DNA of 64,000 nt. Source: Pohlia nutans. Taxonomy: Eukaryota > Streptophyta > Bryopsida > Bryales > Mniaceae. The translations under genes and the position numbers were made by a program. How positions within the stretch are numbered: the stretch's first letter is position 1; every line of letters begins with the position of its first letter. The notes below the pieces were generated by a model. It was not told the origin of the DNA. It searched no databases and was given only the letters and a program-made list of their open reading frames with translations. Shown piece after piece: positions 11,240 through 22,024 of this stretch. The stretch lies in assembly GCA_022496805.1 (NCBI GenBank), contig CM040091.1:15614336-15678335 (forward strand). Direction: 5' to 3'.

Positions 11240-11372
11240 ATTGTTGTACTATATATCACTGCATAATTGTGGCTGTGTGGTATACCATCTAAAACTTAAA
11301 ATTTAAGCATAAATTGATGGGACTACATCAGCTTCGTGTCAGTGCATTCAAAGGCCAAGTTTCATGAGTCTC

Positions 11373-11636
11373 TTAATCGATCTTGGCATGGATGTGGCTT
11401 CGTATGTTGCCTTCTGTGAGCGGAGGACCCAACAAAGCAGCTCCAACATCAAAACGTGGTTGCGCAGGACCCAACAGAGGAGCGGCAGGTACTGCCGCAG
11501 GCTGACGTCCTACACCAGCCACACCTGCCCCATTCGGAGCTAAGGCCTGCTGGTGGCCGTGCAGTGCATTCACTTGCCCCATCTTTTGTAGCACCAACTC
11601 CAGCTGATTGAAAAGTGGCCCTTTTCTAGATATCAT
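11373..11636 (-). CDS. Conserved 87-aa ORF, Ala/Pro/Gly-rich (copy 1)
   Basis: ATG at 11636 to TAA at 11373. The N-terminal third (MISRKGPLFNQLELVLQKMG) could form an amphipathic helix, and the remainder is rich in Ala, Pro and Gly (RQPAAVPAAPLLGPAQP) and probably disordered. The second segment carries an intact counterpart at 25637-25900 with about 12 base differences in 264 and no stop or indel. I recognise no family. It might be a true small gene, an exon of a larger gene or a fragment of a mobile-element protein. No promoter or splice context was resolved. Confidence 0.35.
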   Translation of the reverse strand: MISRKGPLFNQLELVLQKMGQVNALHGHQQALAPNGAGVAGVGRQPAAVPAAPLLGPAQPRFDVGAALLGPPLTEGNIRSHIHAKID

Positions 11637-11697
11637 AAACCAAAGAATTCATCGCCAACAACACGCACAGAACGTCAGAAATTGTCGCACAGAACGC

Positions 11698-12274
11698 GCA
11701 TAACATTTAGTAGTCTTCAAGAGGGGTGCCTTTTTGTTTCATCCACCTTAATTTATAGAGTGAGCAGTGATTTGTATTTGAATGGACTATTGAATCAAAT
11801 AAATAATTACAGAACACTATTGAATGTGATTGAGAAGTGCTTTGAGTTCCTGTGCACCATGGTTGATTGCTCTTGCTCAATGCCACATGTCCTCGTAGCT
11901 ACTGATGTGATGAGCGAAGTCACTAAATCCCCCGGTGGTCTTGAATGAATGGGGACAAAAGTGCCCCTATATTTGTCCTTGTCAGGGCCCACCTTAAAAA
12001 ACAACCCCCTCCTCCAATGGTTTTTTATTCCCAAATAGGTGCCCCTGGGATAATTTGAGGCCGTAGGCTCCAATTTTGCAAAAAAATTTGCCAAAAAAAG
12101 GGGTCTTGGTGCCCAAAATAGAAATTTCAGAAAAGGGGGGGGGGCCATGAACAGTGTCTCGCAGGGGTCTCGCATTCAAGACCACCGGGGGATATAGAGA
12201 CGGGGTGTGATGAGGAATATCCCACATCAATTGTCAGAGAAAGGCAGCAGTAACCAAGGCTACTGAATGTTATG
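11698..12274. mobile_element. TIR element carrying a nested second element
   Basis: Ends are CATAACATTTAGTAG and the inverse of CATAACATTCAGTAG. Segment copy 2 lacks the insert (CAGAACGCATGG near 25954). A GC duplication of 2 bp is the simplest reading, but one base is ambiguous. The element contains another complete element at 11929-12191, so it was present before that insertion. Confidence 0.75.
11929..12191. mobile_element. 263-bp MITE with perfect 19-bp TIR, nested
   Basis: Perfect terminal inverted repeat CCCCCGGTGGTCTTGAATG at both ends, inserted inside the 11698-12274 element. The interior is G/C-tract-rich with no ORF of note. Flanks are AT on both sides, so the target duplication may be 2 bp. 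Confidence 0.82.
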
Positions 12275-13330
12275 GCATGGGGACATGCATGTTGAGACAC
12301 AAGAAATACATGCCATATTCTTTGTATTCGTTATATTTGTTATATATTCAAGTATTCGCTACATAAAGACTTTTTGCAGTCTTGTTTTTATCTTCGACTT
12401 GAAAATAAAATGTTTTATCTCTTTACTAGTATTTTTATATAAATGATTAACAACTAACAACACCAGCTTTTAGAATTTCATTATAGAATCATTATAATTT
12501 AGCATTATAATTTTTTGTTTTCAATTACTATTTTTAAGATGAAATTTTGAAAATCTGAAATTCGTCTGAAAATCTGCAAAAGTCTCAATATAACGAATAT
12601 GGCTTTAGTCAGGTATAATACTCGTTTTCTAGTCTGAGAAACGCAGACAAGAAATTTTCAGACTTAGAAACAATCTAACTGTAATCTCAAACCAATTAAA
12701 AGGCATTCCCAGTCCGGCCTGAGATACGCATTTCCAGTCTGAGAAACACACCGTTTTAAACACATCCGGCCACTACCGATACTGATTATTAGAACTACGA
12801 ACGCTTACTTCAAATAAAAACAACAAAAATCGGTGCAGATCTTGTCCCCCAAATCACAGTGATAGTTTCAACACAAGAAGTGTTAGTGCTTTCAATATAT
12901 AGAAGCTGGAAGTGTCGACTCAATCAGTAGTTTCAAGATGGTGCTAGAAGTAGGTGAATCGCTGGCTGTAAATGCATTATTAATTGATAGCTAGCTAGCT
13001 CGATCAATACGTACAATATTTGGATCCGGAGCGAATTTGTCAGTGCAGTCGAGCTTAAATGTGTGTGAAAACAGAGGACTCAAAGGCATTAGCTTCAATT
13101 GTGCGTGTGAAGCTGGAAAAAATTAAGGAATGGAAACTAAGTGACATACATGCAAATGGATGAGAGGAGTCAGTAACTTACAGAAAGAAAGTTCAAAGCC
13201 CACTGGAGTTCAAATGCTGGAAGCAAGCGCAGCAACAACGCCACCACAGAGGGAGAGGGAGCTCCCACAAGTTCCCTAGTCCCTATTTATTGACACCTTC
13301 GGATCATAATAACGAGCACCTAGTCGTGTA
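12275..13330. other. Segment unique DNA, no gene identified
   Basis: Matches 25964-26960 in segment copy 2 almost base for base, apart from a 25-bp difference near 26697. It contains only short ORFs not conserved in both copies. Confidence 0.5.
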
Positions 13331-13570
13331 GTCTCTGCCTTAGTATTTATCCTAGATTTACATTATTTTATGGCTGTGTTCGTACTGTTTAGTCATGTAA
13401 CTCCTTGAAAATTAACTATTTCCGAGGCTCTTCCTGGTGGGACATTGCTTAGTCATGTAACTCCTTGAAAATGAACTATTTCCGAGTCTCTTCCTGGTGG
13501 GACACTGTTTAGTCATGTAACTCCTTGAAAATGATGTATTTCCGTAGTCACTTCCTGGTGGGGCAGAGAC
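13331..13570. mobile_element. Foldback element, GTCTCTGCC ends, with 60-bp tandem units
   Basis: Bounded by GTCTCTGCC and its inverse (GGGGCAGAGAC, ending at 13570). Inside are three 60-bp units starting AGTCATGTAACTCCTTGAAA at 13391, 13451 and 13511. The same ends and the TCCTTGAAAATGA-type core, inverted, occur at 15910-16016 and 31675-31792, so this is a family. Confidence 0.7.
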
Positions 13571-14680
13571 AACAACGAGCATCTACTGGTGTAGTCCGTC
13601 GACTTTGCCTTAGTATTAATCCTAAATTTATTTTTATGGCTGTGTTTCTACTGTTCAGTCATACTGCTCAGACATACTGTACTACTCAGTCATATACCGT
13701 TCAGACCACTCTCCACCAATGAGCTTGCCCACCTATATACGTGAAACTCATAACCCTACTTCTCTGCAAGCAGACGTGAATCAATGACCAATCTCGGTGG
13801 AATGGGTTTGTATTCTCACGCAATAAAGGGCTCCCCTTTGTTTGTGTCAAATTAAATTAAATTAAATCAATGAATGGACAGACTTTTTTGTCTTATTACT
13901 TGAATTGGCCAGTTTAACTGGACCGTGGGTCCGGGGCAGAGCAGGTACGAGGCTCTACTGCTCTAGGCTTGCGACTACTACAGTGAGAAGTGGAAAACTC
14001 CCGAAGGTCGCAAATCGCGGATGTATTTGGTACTGTTCAAGTTTCCCGGCCTCAAATTTAGTAACTTGGATTCTCTTCAGGTCGTTTTAATCCCTAGGCG
14101 ATGAAACAATCATCGATGATCAATAGAGGAGCTGGGTCCCATGTTTTGCTTCTAACATGGAATTTCGTCAGTAAACACAAACTATTTCTTAAAACGATCT
14201 TTCATAGCAGTTGTCCAGAAGAAAATAATAGCAGTTCCGTCGTATAGACCTATGAAAATTTTCAATTTTTCATAGACGAATGAGACCTCACTGTTCATTC
14301 GGAATTTCAATAATAAAATCGGGAATGAAAAAAACTCGGAACTTCAGTTGTTCTTACCAATAGAAAGTCTGGAAGCCATCAAACTATCAATTTCACATAC
14401 CTTTCGAGGTTGTTTACTGTAGTGAAAATTGCTAGCTGGACGTCCGTTCCTGTTCATTGATTGTTTACGTGTAGAAGTGTAGAGTGGTGGAATTTCATGA
14501 ATCTTGTGCATCTATCGTTGGTGCATGGCGTCCGGAGTCTCGGAAAGACGAGGAGGTGGAAGTGAAGGGACCAAGGCCAAAGTCAAGCAGGCTGTCTGAC
14601 AAAAGTGATCTGGCTCTCCCAAATTGCTGGCTGCGGACCCAAAATCCAACAAGCTGGACATGGACATACCATTCTCTAGG

Positions 14681-14963
14681 AGTTCCACTGTTCGCCCTTG
14701 GAAATCAGCATTCCAGGCATTCTTTAGGAGTTCCACTGTTCACCCTTGGAAATCAGCATTCCAGGCATTCTTTAGGAGTTCCACTGTTCGCCCTTGGAAA
14801 TCAACATCCCACTCATTCTTTACGAGTTCCACTGTTCGCCCTTGGAAATCAACATCCCACTCATTCTTTAGGAGTTCCACTGTTCGCCCTTGGAAATCAA
14901 CATCCCACTCATTCTTTAGGAGTTCCACTGTTCACCCTTGAAAATCAGCATCCCATGCCAGAA
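14681..14963 (+). repeat. 48-bp minisatellite, six units
   Basis: Units start AGTTCCACTGTTCGCCCTTG at 14681, 14729, 14777, 14825, 14873 and 14921 with exact 48-bp spacing. Because 48 is a multiple of three, long frames stay open on both strands, but these lack ATG-anchored support and are not called as genes. The matching place in segment copy 2 holds a different 30-bp repeat instead. Confidence 0.92.
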
Positions 14964-15162
14964 TAGTTGCATGAATCGTAATTTTTTAGAGAATCAAAGC
15001 CATAGCTTGGCAGCTCAACAAGGTTTTGTTATTTTAATTGTTTATGCATGTTCTACACCATCAATTCCTTGTTCAAATGTTGATTTCTGCACAAGCAAAA
15101 GGGTGTGTTGTAGTACTAGCTAAAGAATGTTATGGAACCCAAACTCCTATCTGTTTGTTCAA

Positions 15163-15188
15163 TAATAATAATAATAATAATAATAATA

Positions 15189-15230
<42 letters not shown>

Positions 15231-15260
15231 ATTATAATTATAATTATAATTATTATTATG
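15163..15260. repeat. (AAT)n/(ATT)n microsatellite, self-complementary
   Basis: About nine AAT units are followed by about sixteen ATT units and then an ATAATT series, so the tract can fold on itself. Segment copy 2 has only a short ATT run at about 30808. Confidence 0.95.
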
Positions 15261-15909
15261 TTTAGCAAATAAAATGTCATTCATTAATGAATAAAGTATT
15301 GTATTCCATTGAACCAAACCCAAAGGACGGCAGGTAGAAGATCCAAAATTTTCCCTTGAAACAAGCAGTTAGTGGCGTAATCTTCGACTTAGTATTTTCT
15401 CCATATTTACTTTTGCATCTTGTTGTTATTGTCTAAGAGTGTAATTCTTGAAAACAAAGCGTTTTGTAGTCTCTCTCCTTATGGATCTCTGAGATAACAA
15501 AAGCCACAGGCAGACGTTGAATAATAAAAACAGGTAATAAAATTTCTCAGAAGGATGTTAATGAAAGTTTCATTTTTAGTGTCATTGATTTTGTCCAATC
15601 TTGAGCTGCCGGGTAGTAAAGATCTTTCACAAAGTTCAGTCTTCTAAAATGCATGTCCAATTGACAAGCATAATTATATCTAACGTGAAGATTTGAAAAA
15701 TCTAAAAGTAGGTTGAACAGGCGTTTCACTAAGTTAAAAGTTTGTAAATGAGCAACCCTGACAAGGGGTGGTCAAAAACCAATGGAGTATGTCACAGACT
15801 ATGTCACAGACTAGTACTTTGATTTTTGCCCCTTATTATTTTGTGATTGTTACTTGCTAACTGACCCATTCAACTGACCCCTCCAAGTCATATTTGGTTG
15901 GAGTTTGTT

Positions 15910-16016
15910 GTCTCTGCCCCACTATAAAAATGATTCATTTTCAAGGAGAATTTACATAGGTGAACAGTGTGAAAAAGTTGTAAAAGTAAATCTAGTATAA
16001 ATAGTAAGGCAGAGAC
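15910..16016. mobile_element. GTCTCTGCC-ended MITE
   Basis: Begins GTCTCTGCCCCACTATAAAA and ends AGTAAGGCAGAGAC. It contains ATTCATTTTCAAGGAG, the inverse of the core seen at 13331-13570. The counterpart in segment copy 2 is at 31675-31792. Confidence 0.65.
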
Positions 16017-16247
16017 TACCCAACTAGCCACTTGTTGTTATTCTTGTGTTGTAAATAATTCTTTTCCGCCCCAAAGGCCCAACTAATGAATTTCTAAAAT
16101 TTGTAGATAAATTTTTTAAATATAAAAATATACAAAATCTTCCGTCCCAATAGCCCAACTGCCGTGATGCGGGCAGACAGTGTTTCTTGCAGAACTAGGC
16201 GTATTCTGCCTCCGCCCGACACCGTATCACAGGAAGATAAATATAAG

Positions 16248-16376
16248 ATTCCCATATGAGAAACGGGGACAAATTTCCCACAATTGTAACTTTCCCAGAT
16301 CAAAAATACATTACAATCATCTCAAGAAAGTTACAATTGTGGGAATTTTGTCCCACTTCCCATATGAATTCCCATG
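16248..16376. mobile_element. Short foldback element (GGGACAAA...)
   Basis: The left arm contains CCCATATGAGAAACGGGGAC and CCCACAATTGTAACTTTC. The right arm is the inverse (GAAAGTTACAATTGTGGG, then GTCCCACTTCCCATATG). Arms are about 45 bp with a small loop of about 25 nt. Segment copy 2 lacks this stretch. Confidence 0.7.
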
Positions 16377-16876
16377 TGGGAATGTCAGTTTATTTCTGCC
16401 AGTGTATTCTCCCTACTTCCTCTGCTTGGATCTGCCTCGTCCATTAGGGTTTATTGTTAATCTTCTCTCTCATCTGTGATCCCACAATATTCACCATGAC
16501 TCTCAGCCGCAGCTGCCTCATTCACCAAAATGAATGTTGAGACTCTATTTGCGAATGCATTGAAGAGTCATTCCAAAGCTTGTACAGGAAAAAAGTTCAG
16601 TGTGAAGCCCAATATTGGGTAAAACAGTTGGTTATAGTGAAAACGCTTACACATACCCTGTTTTATCTATATGTACAGTACATGTATATGAATATGTATG
16701 TGAGATAGTCAAACATGCAGTATGGGTGCTGTGTTTGATACCAAGATACAAAAGTGCAAAACAGGCCCCGTGTCCGCTCACATGCATCAAATCACCTAAT
16801 ATTAACGCCCTCCTAAATAACAAAGCTAAGTCCATATGTCCATGTCCATTAACCACTAGTAATAATTGTGGAATAT

Positions 16877-16949
16877 TGTGCTTATATTTCTGGCTTCTTG
16901 TGACCAAAAGCACTCAGCACTAACACAAGAAGCCAGAAATATAATCACA
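16877..16949. repeat. 73-nt hairpin, 26-bp stem with one mismatch
   Basis: The left arm 16877-16902 (TATATTTCTGGCTTCTTGTG in its perfect part) pairs with 16924-16943, extending to 16949 with one mismatch. The loop is 21 nt. The size and near-perfect pairing resemble a young plant miRNA-like foldback or a very small MITE. It is absent from segment copy 2. Confidence 0.6.
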
Positions 16950-17546
16950 GTGCCAGGCGCGGTTTCATCCTTTTTCATTTATAGTAAGTGAAAAAGGACA
17001 CATTTCCTACTAGTGAACTTATATGGTACCCTAGTCCCCTATGGACTCAACCAGAGTCTCATGTTCCGCTTCAACATGCTTGATATCTGCTCCTTGTTTC
17101 GCACGAACGACCAGCACATTACCAATCTCAGCTGCGGAGTTCGACGTGACCCAAAACAAGTGGAGCCACCAACTCTGATGAAGAACTTTGGGCCACCAAT
17201 ACCACCGCGTTGACCACCTACAGCCATCTAATTAATATATCAGCATACCAGTGTTTCGCAGATCAAAAGACGAAGCTACGTAATAGGGACCTAACTCAAA
17301 ACAAGTTAGAAGAAACAATGTCATCACCACATTGCATAGTACACCAATTGGATGTCATGGAACACCTTTACTTACGTTGGGGGTGCTTGCAGCAAACAGT
17401 ACATCAAGAATTTAGGATCTCACTGATTTTAAGGATTTCCATGCGACATCCGATATTTCATCGGTTCGTACATTATTCGCATAGATTCCACACTCGTAGC
17501 GCATATCTGCAATTACAACCACATGCTCTTCAAAAGTAGAACCAAC

Positions 17547-17700
17547 TTAACCCCTAAGAAACCAAGGATTCACGGTTTTCAAATGACCACTTTGATCAAT
17601 GATCGTATATTAAAAACAACGATCAATAGAATCAGTGAAGAAAATAGCATATGTTGGTTAAAGACGATATTCCCTTCATGACTTCCTGGAAAAAACAACC
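17547..17700 (+). repeat. T1 MITE fragment, left end
   Basis: TTAA at 17547-17550, then CCCCTAAGAAACCAAGGATT and the T1 interior (TTTTCAAATGACC, GAATCAGTGAAGAA). The right end is missing. It is present at the same place in segment copy 2 (32732 onward), so it predates the duplication. Confidence 0.65.
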
Positions 17701-17896
17701 CTTGTCTTGGAGAATTCGCAACCGTCAACTCACCGTTTCTTATTTGAAGCAGGGTCCAAGTCATACTAACTCCTCAGGTTTCAAAGCACCACTCGCCCAG
17801 ATGTAAAACAGAATTCAGGTCAGTTCATTTGCCAACATAATTAATTCCAGAAAGAAAGCAAGAACTGAAATTTCAAAACCACATAAAAGCAGGATT

Positions 17897-18103
17897 TCAA
17901 ATTTGATATGCTTTCATTAGGAAGAAAAAACACTGATTTGCCATGTAGGGTTTCCAAAAACCCCCAAAACTATCATCCTCAATCTGAGTTTCATTATAAT
18001 AATCAATGCCCTCAACAAGATTGCTATCATCCATCATTTGCAAAACCCTAAACCTTAGTCCCTCAAAAGTGCAACATCTCATCTGTCCAGCATCATGAAG
18101 CAT
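17897..18103 (-). CDS. Short conserved ORF of unknown function (copy 1)
   Basis: Reads MLHDAGQMRCCTFEGLRFRV and continues through MMDDSNLVEGIDYYNETQ to a stop. The residue mix, with an acidic middle and few low-complexity runs, is more protein-like than most frames here. Segment copy 2 keeps it open at 33082-33288 with few changes. It could be one exon of a decayed gene. No family recognised. Confidence 0.3.
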   Translation of the reverse strand: MLHDAGQMRCCTFEGLRFRVLQMMDDSNLVEGIDYYNETQIEDDSFGGFWKPYMANQCFFFLMKAYQI

Positions 18104-18141
18104 ACATAAATTCTAGAAGTCTAGAGGTAGTCTTAACAAAA

Positions 18142-18350
18142 TTAACCCCTAAAGGACCAAAATGACAAATCCAATTGATAAGACAAAACAGAAAAATACA
18201 ATTAAAATGCGGTCAGATTTCATCACCGGGATCAGTGAAGAACATCATATGTGTTGATCAAAATAGAAACAAATTTTAATCAAAGGAAGACCATATAGAA
18301 CTTGCTCAAACATGCTGAGAAAACATGAGGTTCACTTTGGGTTGTTTCGC
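18142..18350 (+). repeat. T1 MITE fragment, left end
   Basis: Starts with TTAACCCCTAAAGGACCAAA (TTAA just upstream of the CCCC) and continues with the T1 interior, but lacks the right terminus. The counterpart starts near 33327 in segment copy 2 with CCCCCCAAAGGACC. Confidence 0.65.
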
Positions 18351-18390
18351 AAATGTTGGGTCTGTTTTGCAGAATGTGCAAACTAATCGA

Positions 18391-18703
18391 CATCAGGGAT
18401 TTAGGTCCTTGAGCAGTGATATTTAACGATTTTTGTATAACGTTCGATATTTCATAGGTTTGTACATTTTTCGCACGGATTTTGCACTGATTTCGCGCTA
18501 ATTCTGCATTGCATCCGTACACCTTCTACATTGAATCCGTACGCCTTCTACATTCACTCTTTTTGTTATCAACAAAGTGCGGATTCCGTGCGGAATTAGC
18601 ATGAAATCTGTGCAAAATCTGTGAGAAAAATGAACCAACCCATGAAATATCAGATGTCGCACAGAAATCATTTAAAATCCGTGGGGTTCTAAATTCCTGA
18701 TGC
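18391..18703. mobile_element. Foldback element with imperfect arms of about 125 bp
   Basis: The left part (CATCAGGGATTTAGGTCC ... TCGCACGGATTTTGCAC) is an imperfect inverse of the right part, which ends in ATTTAAAATCCGTGGGGTTC TAAATTCCTGATG. The counterpart at 33579-33863 keeps the structure with a 27-bp deletion. A related half element lies at 17398-17540 and near 32571. Confidence 0.7.
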
Positions 18704-19634
18704 GAGGTTTTTTTGTTGAATGTGCAAGCTAATAAAGGCTGAACACATTTGTCTCTCTTCTTCTTGGCACCTTTCTCATGTTTTCATGTATCTCGTTGTT
18801 TTCTGTTTCATTACTCAAGCTGATTGCAAGTTGACCAAGGTTAGTGTTCTTTCAAGCACGTTGGTTTTTGCAAGTCCAATCAGGGTGTGTAGCTCTAAAA
18901 TCAAGATTTCGTGTGCAATTTCAAGCAACTTACCAGTTCAAGCGCCCAAGCTTGGATCCACATTTAAGCAACGAAGAAGCTGAGCTCGTCAAACCGCAAA
19001 GCTGCTCAAGGGCGTTTGTATGGGTATGGTCCACTAGAATTCATGTCCCTGAGCACTCTTTTGACGATTTAAAGAATTTGAAAAATCCATTTGAGAAAGA
19101 GAAAATATTTTTGTGAAATCTAAAGTGGTAAGAATAGATCGTTCTGATGAAAGAGAAAAAAATTTGATAGAGAATTAAAAATAAGGCATTATATTTTAAT
19201 GGAGTATGAAACAAAGGGTAAACTAATGCATTGTCACAGTGCATAATATGCAGTGTGAATTCTAAAAGAGAAGGAGAGCCGATGGTTGGGGATGGAATTT
19301 TGAGCTATGGATTTTTCCAGTGTTCAAGTATGTGAAGAAAAATATCATTTAATTTTTCAAATTTTAAAATGTGTTATTTTTGGGAGGAATGAATTGTTTC
19401 TCTATTTTTAAAAAAACTTTTTTCATGGATTTCTTCTTTGAATGTACTTGAGAATGGAATTATACAAGTTGGATCGTTTTTAGATTTTTAAATGTAGAAT
19501 CAAATATGAATTATATTTACATTCAAATTTTTATCATAAATTGGTAAAATTGCTATTAAAATGGGAGTTTTGATATTCAAAATCTTCAACATAAAATCAC
19601 TTTAACATTCTAAAGTTTTGTTTTTTGGATAATT

Positions 19635-19924
19635 GAGTTAACCGAAAAGAAGCCCATCTAACCTCCCTTTTTGCCCTCCTTCTAACCTCTCTTTTGAACT
19701 ATACTTGGGTTGAATAGTGTCGTGTCATAACTTGTCCCCTTGTGGGCCATGGGCTTGGAGCTTTGGTAGGAGGTGTGGAGAATAATGACAGTGGCTTGCT
19801 TTAGATTGTCTCCCAACTCATCATGAACTAGTTTTTGCTCTATTTGTATTTCAATATGAGTTCAAGAGGAGTTCAAGAGGAGTTTGCTAAAACTTTCCTC
19901 TTTGAGCAGACTTTTCGGTTAACT
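19635..19924. mobile_element. MITE with GAGTTAACCGAAAAG termini
   Basis: GAGTTAACCGAAAAG at the left and its inverse CTTTTCGGTTAACTC at the right, 290 bp. Full-length relatives are at 34775-35064 and 56494-56814. The latter has clean ACT duplications, so the family makes 3-bp target duplications (PIF/Harbinger or CACTA type). Confidence 0.82.
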
Positions 19925-20770
19925 CTAACATGTACATAAATCTAGAAGATGGTTTACTCTTTTTTCAATAAATCATTGCTACATAATTTCCAATGAAAGT
20001 TATTTTTTAAACAAAATGCTCGTAGTGCACAAACATGCATCAAAATGTAGTTAGCTCGTTAAGAATAGTTAGTGGACTATAGCATACAAACGGCTTCAAC
20101 TCCCAGCATCCACTTAATCCTTAAACGTCAAGAGGGCCTGGACCGGGTAGCCCGGAAGGCATCTAAATTTTTGGAGGAAGAAATTTTTTTTATTTTTTTT
20201 TGCAAAAACGGCTTTGCAGTGCACTGCTGGCTAGCACTCTAGCACTCTAGCACTGCGGCCATAGGCTTGGAGCTTTGGTAGGAGGTGTGGAAGTCATTGC
20301 GAGGTGTGGAGAATAATGACAGTGGCTTGCTTTAGATTGTCTCCCAACTCATCATGTACTAGTTTTTGCTCTATTTGTATTTCAATATGAGTTCAAGAGG
20401 AGTTCAAGAGGAGTTTGCTAAAACTTTCCTCTTTGAGCTGACTTTTCGGTTAACTCTAATATGTACATAAATCTAGAAGATGGTTCACTCTTTTTTCAAT
20501 GAATCATTGCTACATAATTTTCGAATGAAAGTTATTTTTTGAACAAAATGCTCAAAGTGCACAAATGTGCATCAAAATGTAGTTAGCTCATTAAGAATAG
20601 TTAGTGGACTATAGCATACAAAGTTACAAACGGCTTCAAGTCCCAACATCCACTTAACCCTTAAACGTCAAGAGGGCCTGGACCGGGCAGCCTAGAAGGC
20701 ATCTAAATTTTTGGAGAAAGAATTTTTTTATTTTTTATTTTTGCAAAAACGGCTTTGCAGTGCACTGCTG
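19747..20770 (+). repeat. Internal 512-bp tandem duplication in segment copy 1
   Basis: The block from CCATGGGCTTGGAGCTTTGG (19747) recurs from CCATAGGCTTGGAGCTTTGG (20259). It contains most of the GAGTTAACC MITE and the left part of the T4 element. Segment copy 2 has the block once (about 34885-35400). Confidence 0.85.
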
Positions 20771-21022
20771 GCTAGCACTCTAGCACTGCAGCACTACTGA
20801 ACTTCAGCTGCCCCAACCTCAAAACTTGTTCAAATTGATGACTTTGATTGCTTACCAACGATTCCACAATCTCTCAAATGAGGCAAAAATTTGGTATCTA
20901 GATCGTTTTTTCAGTAGCTTTCCAACGCACCAATCCTCGCTTGATTTGGTTGAGAAAATCAACTTTTTTCTTCATTATTCTCTTTTAACTAAGCCCATGG
21001 GGCTTACCTTGACGTTTAAGGG
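20658..21022. mobile_element. T4 MITE, TTAA-flanked (365 bp)
   Basis: TTAA at 20654-20657 and 21023-21026. The ends are CCCTTAAACGTCAAG and its inverse CTTGACGTTTAAGGG. TTAA flanks with CCC-starting termini follow the piggyBac rule. The counterpart at 35257-35626 shows it was in the segment before duplication. Confidence 0.85.
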
Positions 21023-21220
21023 TTAAGCTTCAAACACCGGCTCATCTCATCCAAACCGTAGTGCCAACTCTAAACCCCAGCGCTACACCCTACAAACACA
21101 AAATAATCTTCATTGAAGCGCATCTAATGGAAGTTGCAAGGAAGAGAGAAGACGAACAGTAAACCCTAATGGGAGAGGCAAAAATTGTTGCTGACCAATA
21201 GTAGGAATGGGAGTATTTAA

Positions 21221-21787
21221 CCCCTAAAGGACCACACCTATGTTTCTCTCCAAACACTCCAAAGTATCCTTTGTCATAAAAAGACAAATCGTTTTTAATC
21301 CAAAACCTTTTTGACCAATTCAACCGTAGGATATTTTAACCAACTTGAATTTATTACAACCTAAAAAATTTCAACCGTTCAAGGTTCTTCAATAGTAAGA
21401 TTATAAGCTTCAAAGTTGTTTGCATTTTTTTTTTGGCTTGATGCCCCAAGTTTGAAACTTTCTGAAAATGCCCAAAATGCAAAGTTTAGTCTCAAATTTG
21501 TTAAAATGAATTTGGCAGTTCTGTATATGGGGGCGTTAGCTCACTATGTACCAAAATTTAGATGCATAGCTCATTGTATGAAAAATTTCAAGAGTTGCCC
21601 GCAATTAGGTTTTTCACCTTTGCATGACTGTATCTTTTGATTAATACATCATCTACGTATGCAAATTACGAACCCATCTTCGTTACAAAGAGTAGAATCA
21701 CCACAAAAAATCTCAATAATTGAGGATCAATACTCATTCCATACTCAGCTGACCGAACTTGGAAAATCAGCCTTGGTCCTTTAGGGG
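21221..21787. mobile_element. T1-type MITE (567 bp) with proven TTAA duplication
   Basis: TTAA at 21217-21220 and 21788-21791. The ends are CCCCTAAAGGACCA and the inverse of CCCCTAAAGGACCAA. Segment copy 2 has GGAGTATTTAAAGGGTATAG with one TTAA (36218-36221) and no insert. So insertion after the segmental duplication generated an exact TTAA duplication. The interior differs from the 230-bp T1 copies in the transporter introns, so this is a longer relative sharing termini. Confidence 0.93.
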
Positions 21788-22024
21788 TTAAAGGGTATAG
21801 GGCGGGGAACAAGCCCAAAATATTGAGTTCCAAATTATCTCTACACCATATTTTTCAGTAAGTTTTAGTGCACATTTGAGTATTAGAAGTGATTTTATTT
21901 TGAAATTTTTTAAGCTAAGAAAATTTAGAAGGTTTAGTCATTTTCCACCTCCAAAAAGATTTTTTTGATTTGAAGTTTTTTTGCCTGAGATAGACAAAAT
22001 TCAGAGAGGTTTTGAAGAATGTAC

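Noticed and set aside
14681..14963. CRISPR-like regular array
   Set aside because: Units are contiguous and near-identical with no unique spacers, and the genome is eukaryotic. It is a minisatellite.
14484..14966. 160-codon plus-strand frame with 16-residue repeats, and similar frames on both strands
   Set aside because: It is a by-product of the 48-bp minisatellite (divisible by three) and begins with GTG, not ATG. Segment copy 2 does not keep it.
18720..19116. Plastid-protein N-terminus (ASPIRVCSSKIKISCAISS) as a gene
   Set aside because: Ser-rich and open in both copies (also 33877-34261), but there is no ATG start for the first frame, no downstream domain and no splice support.
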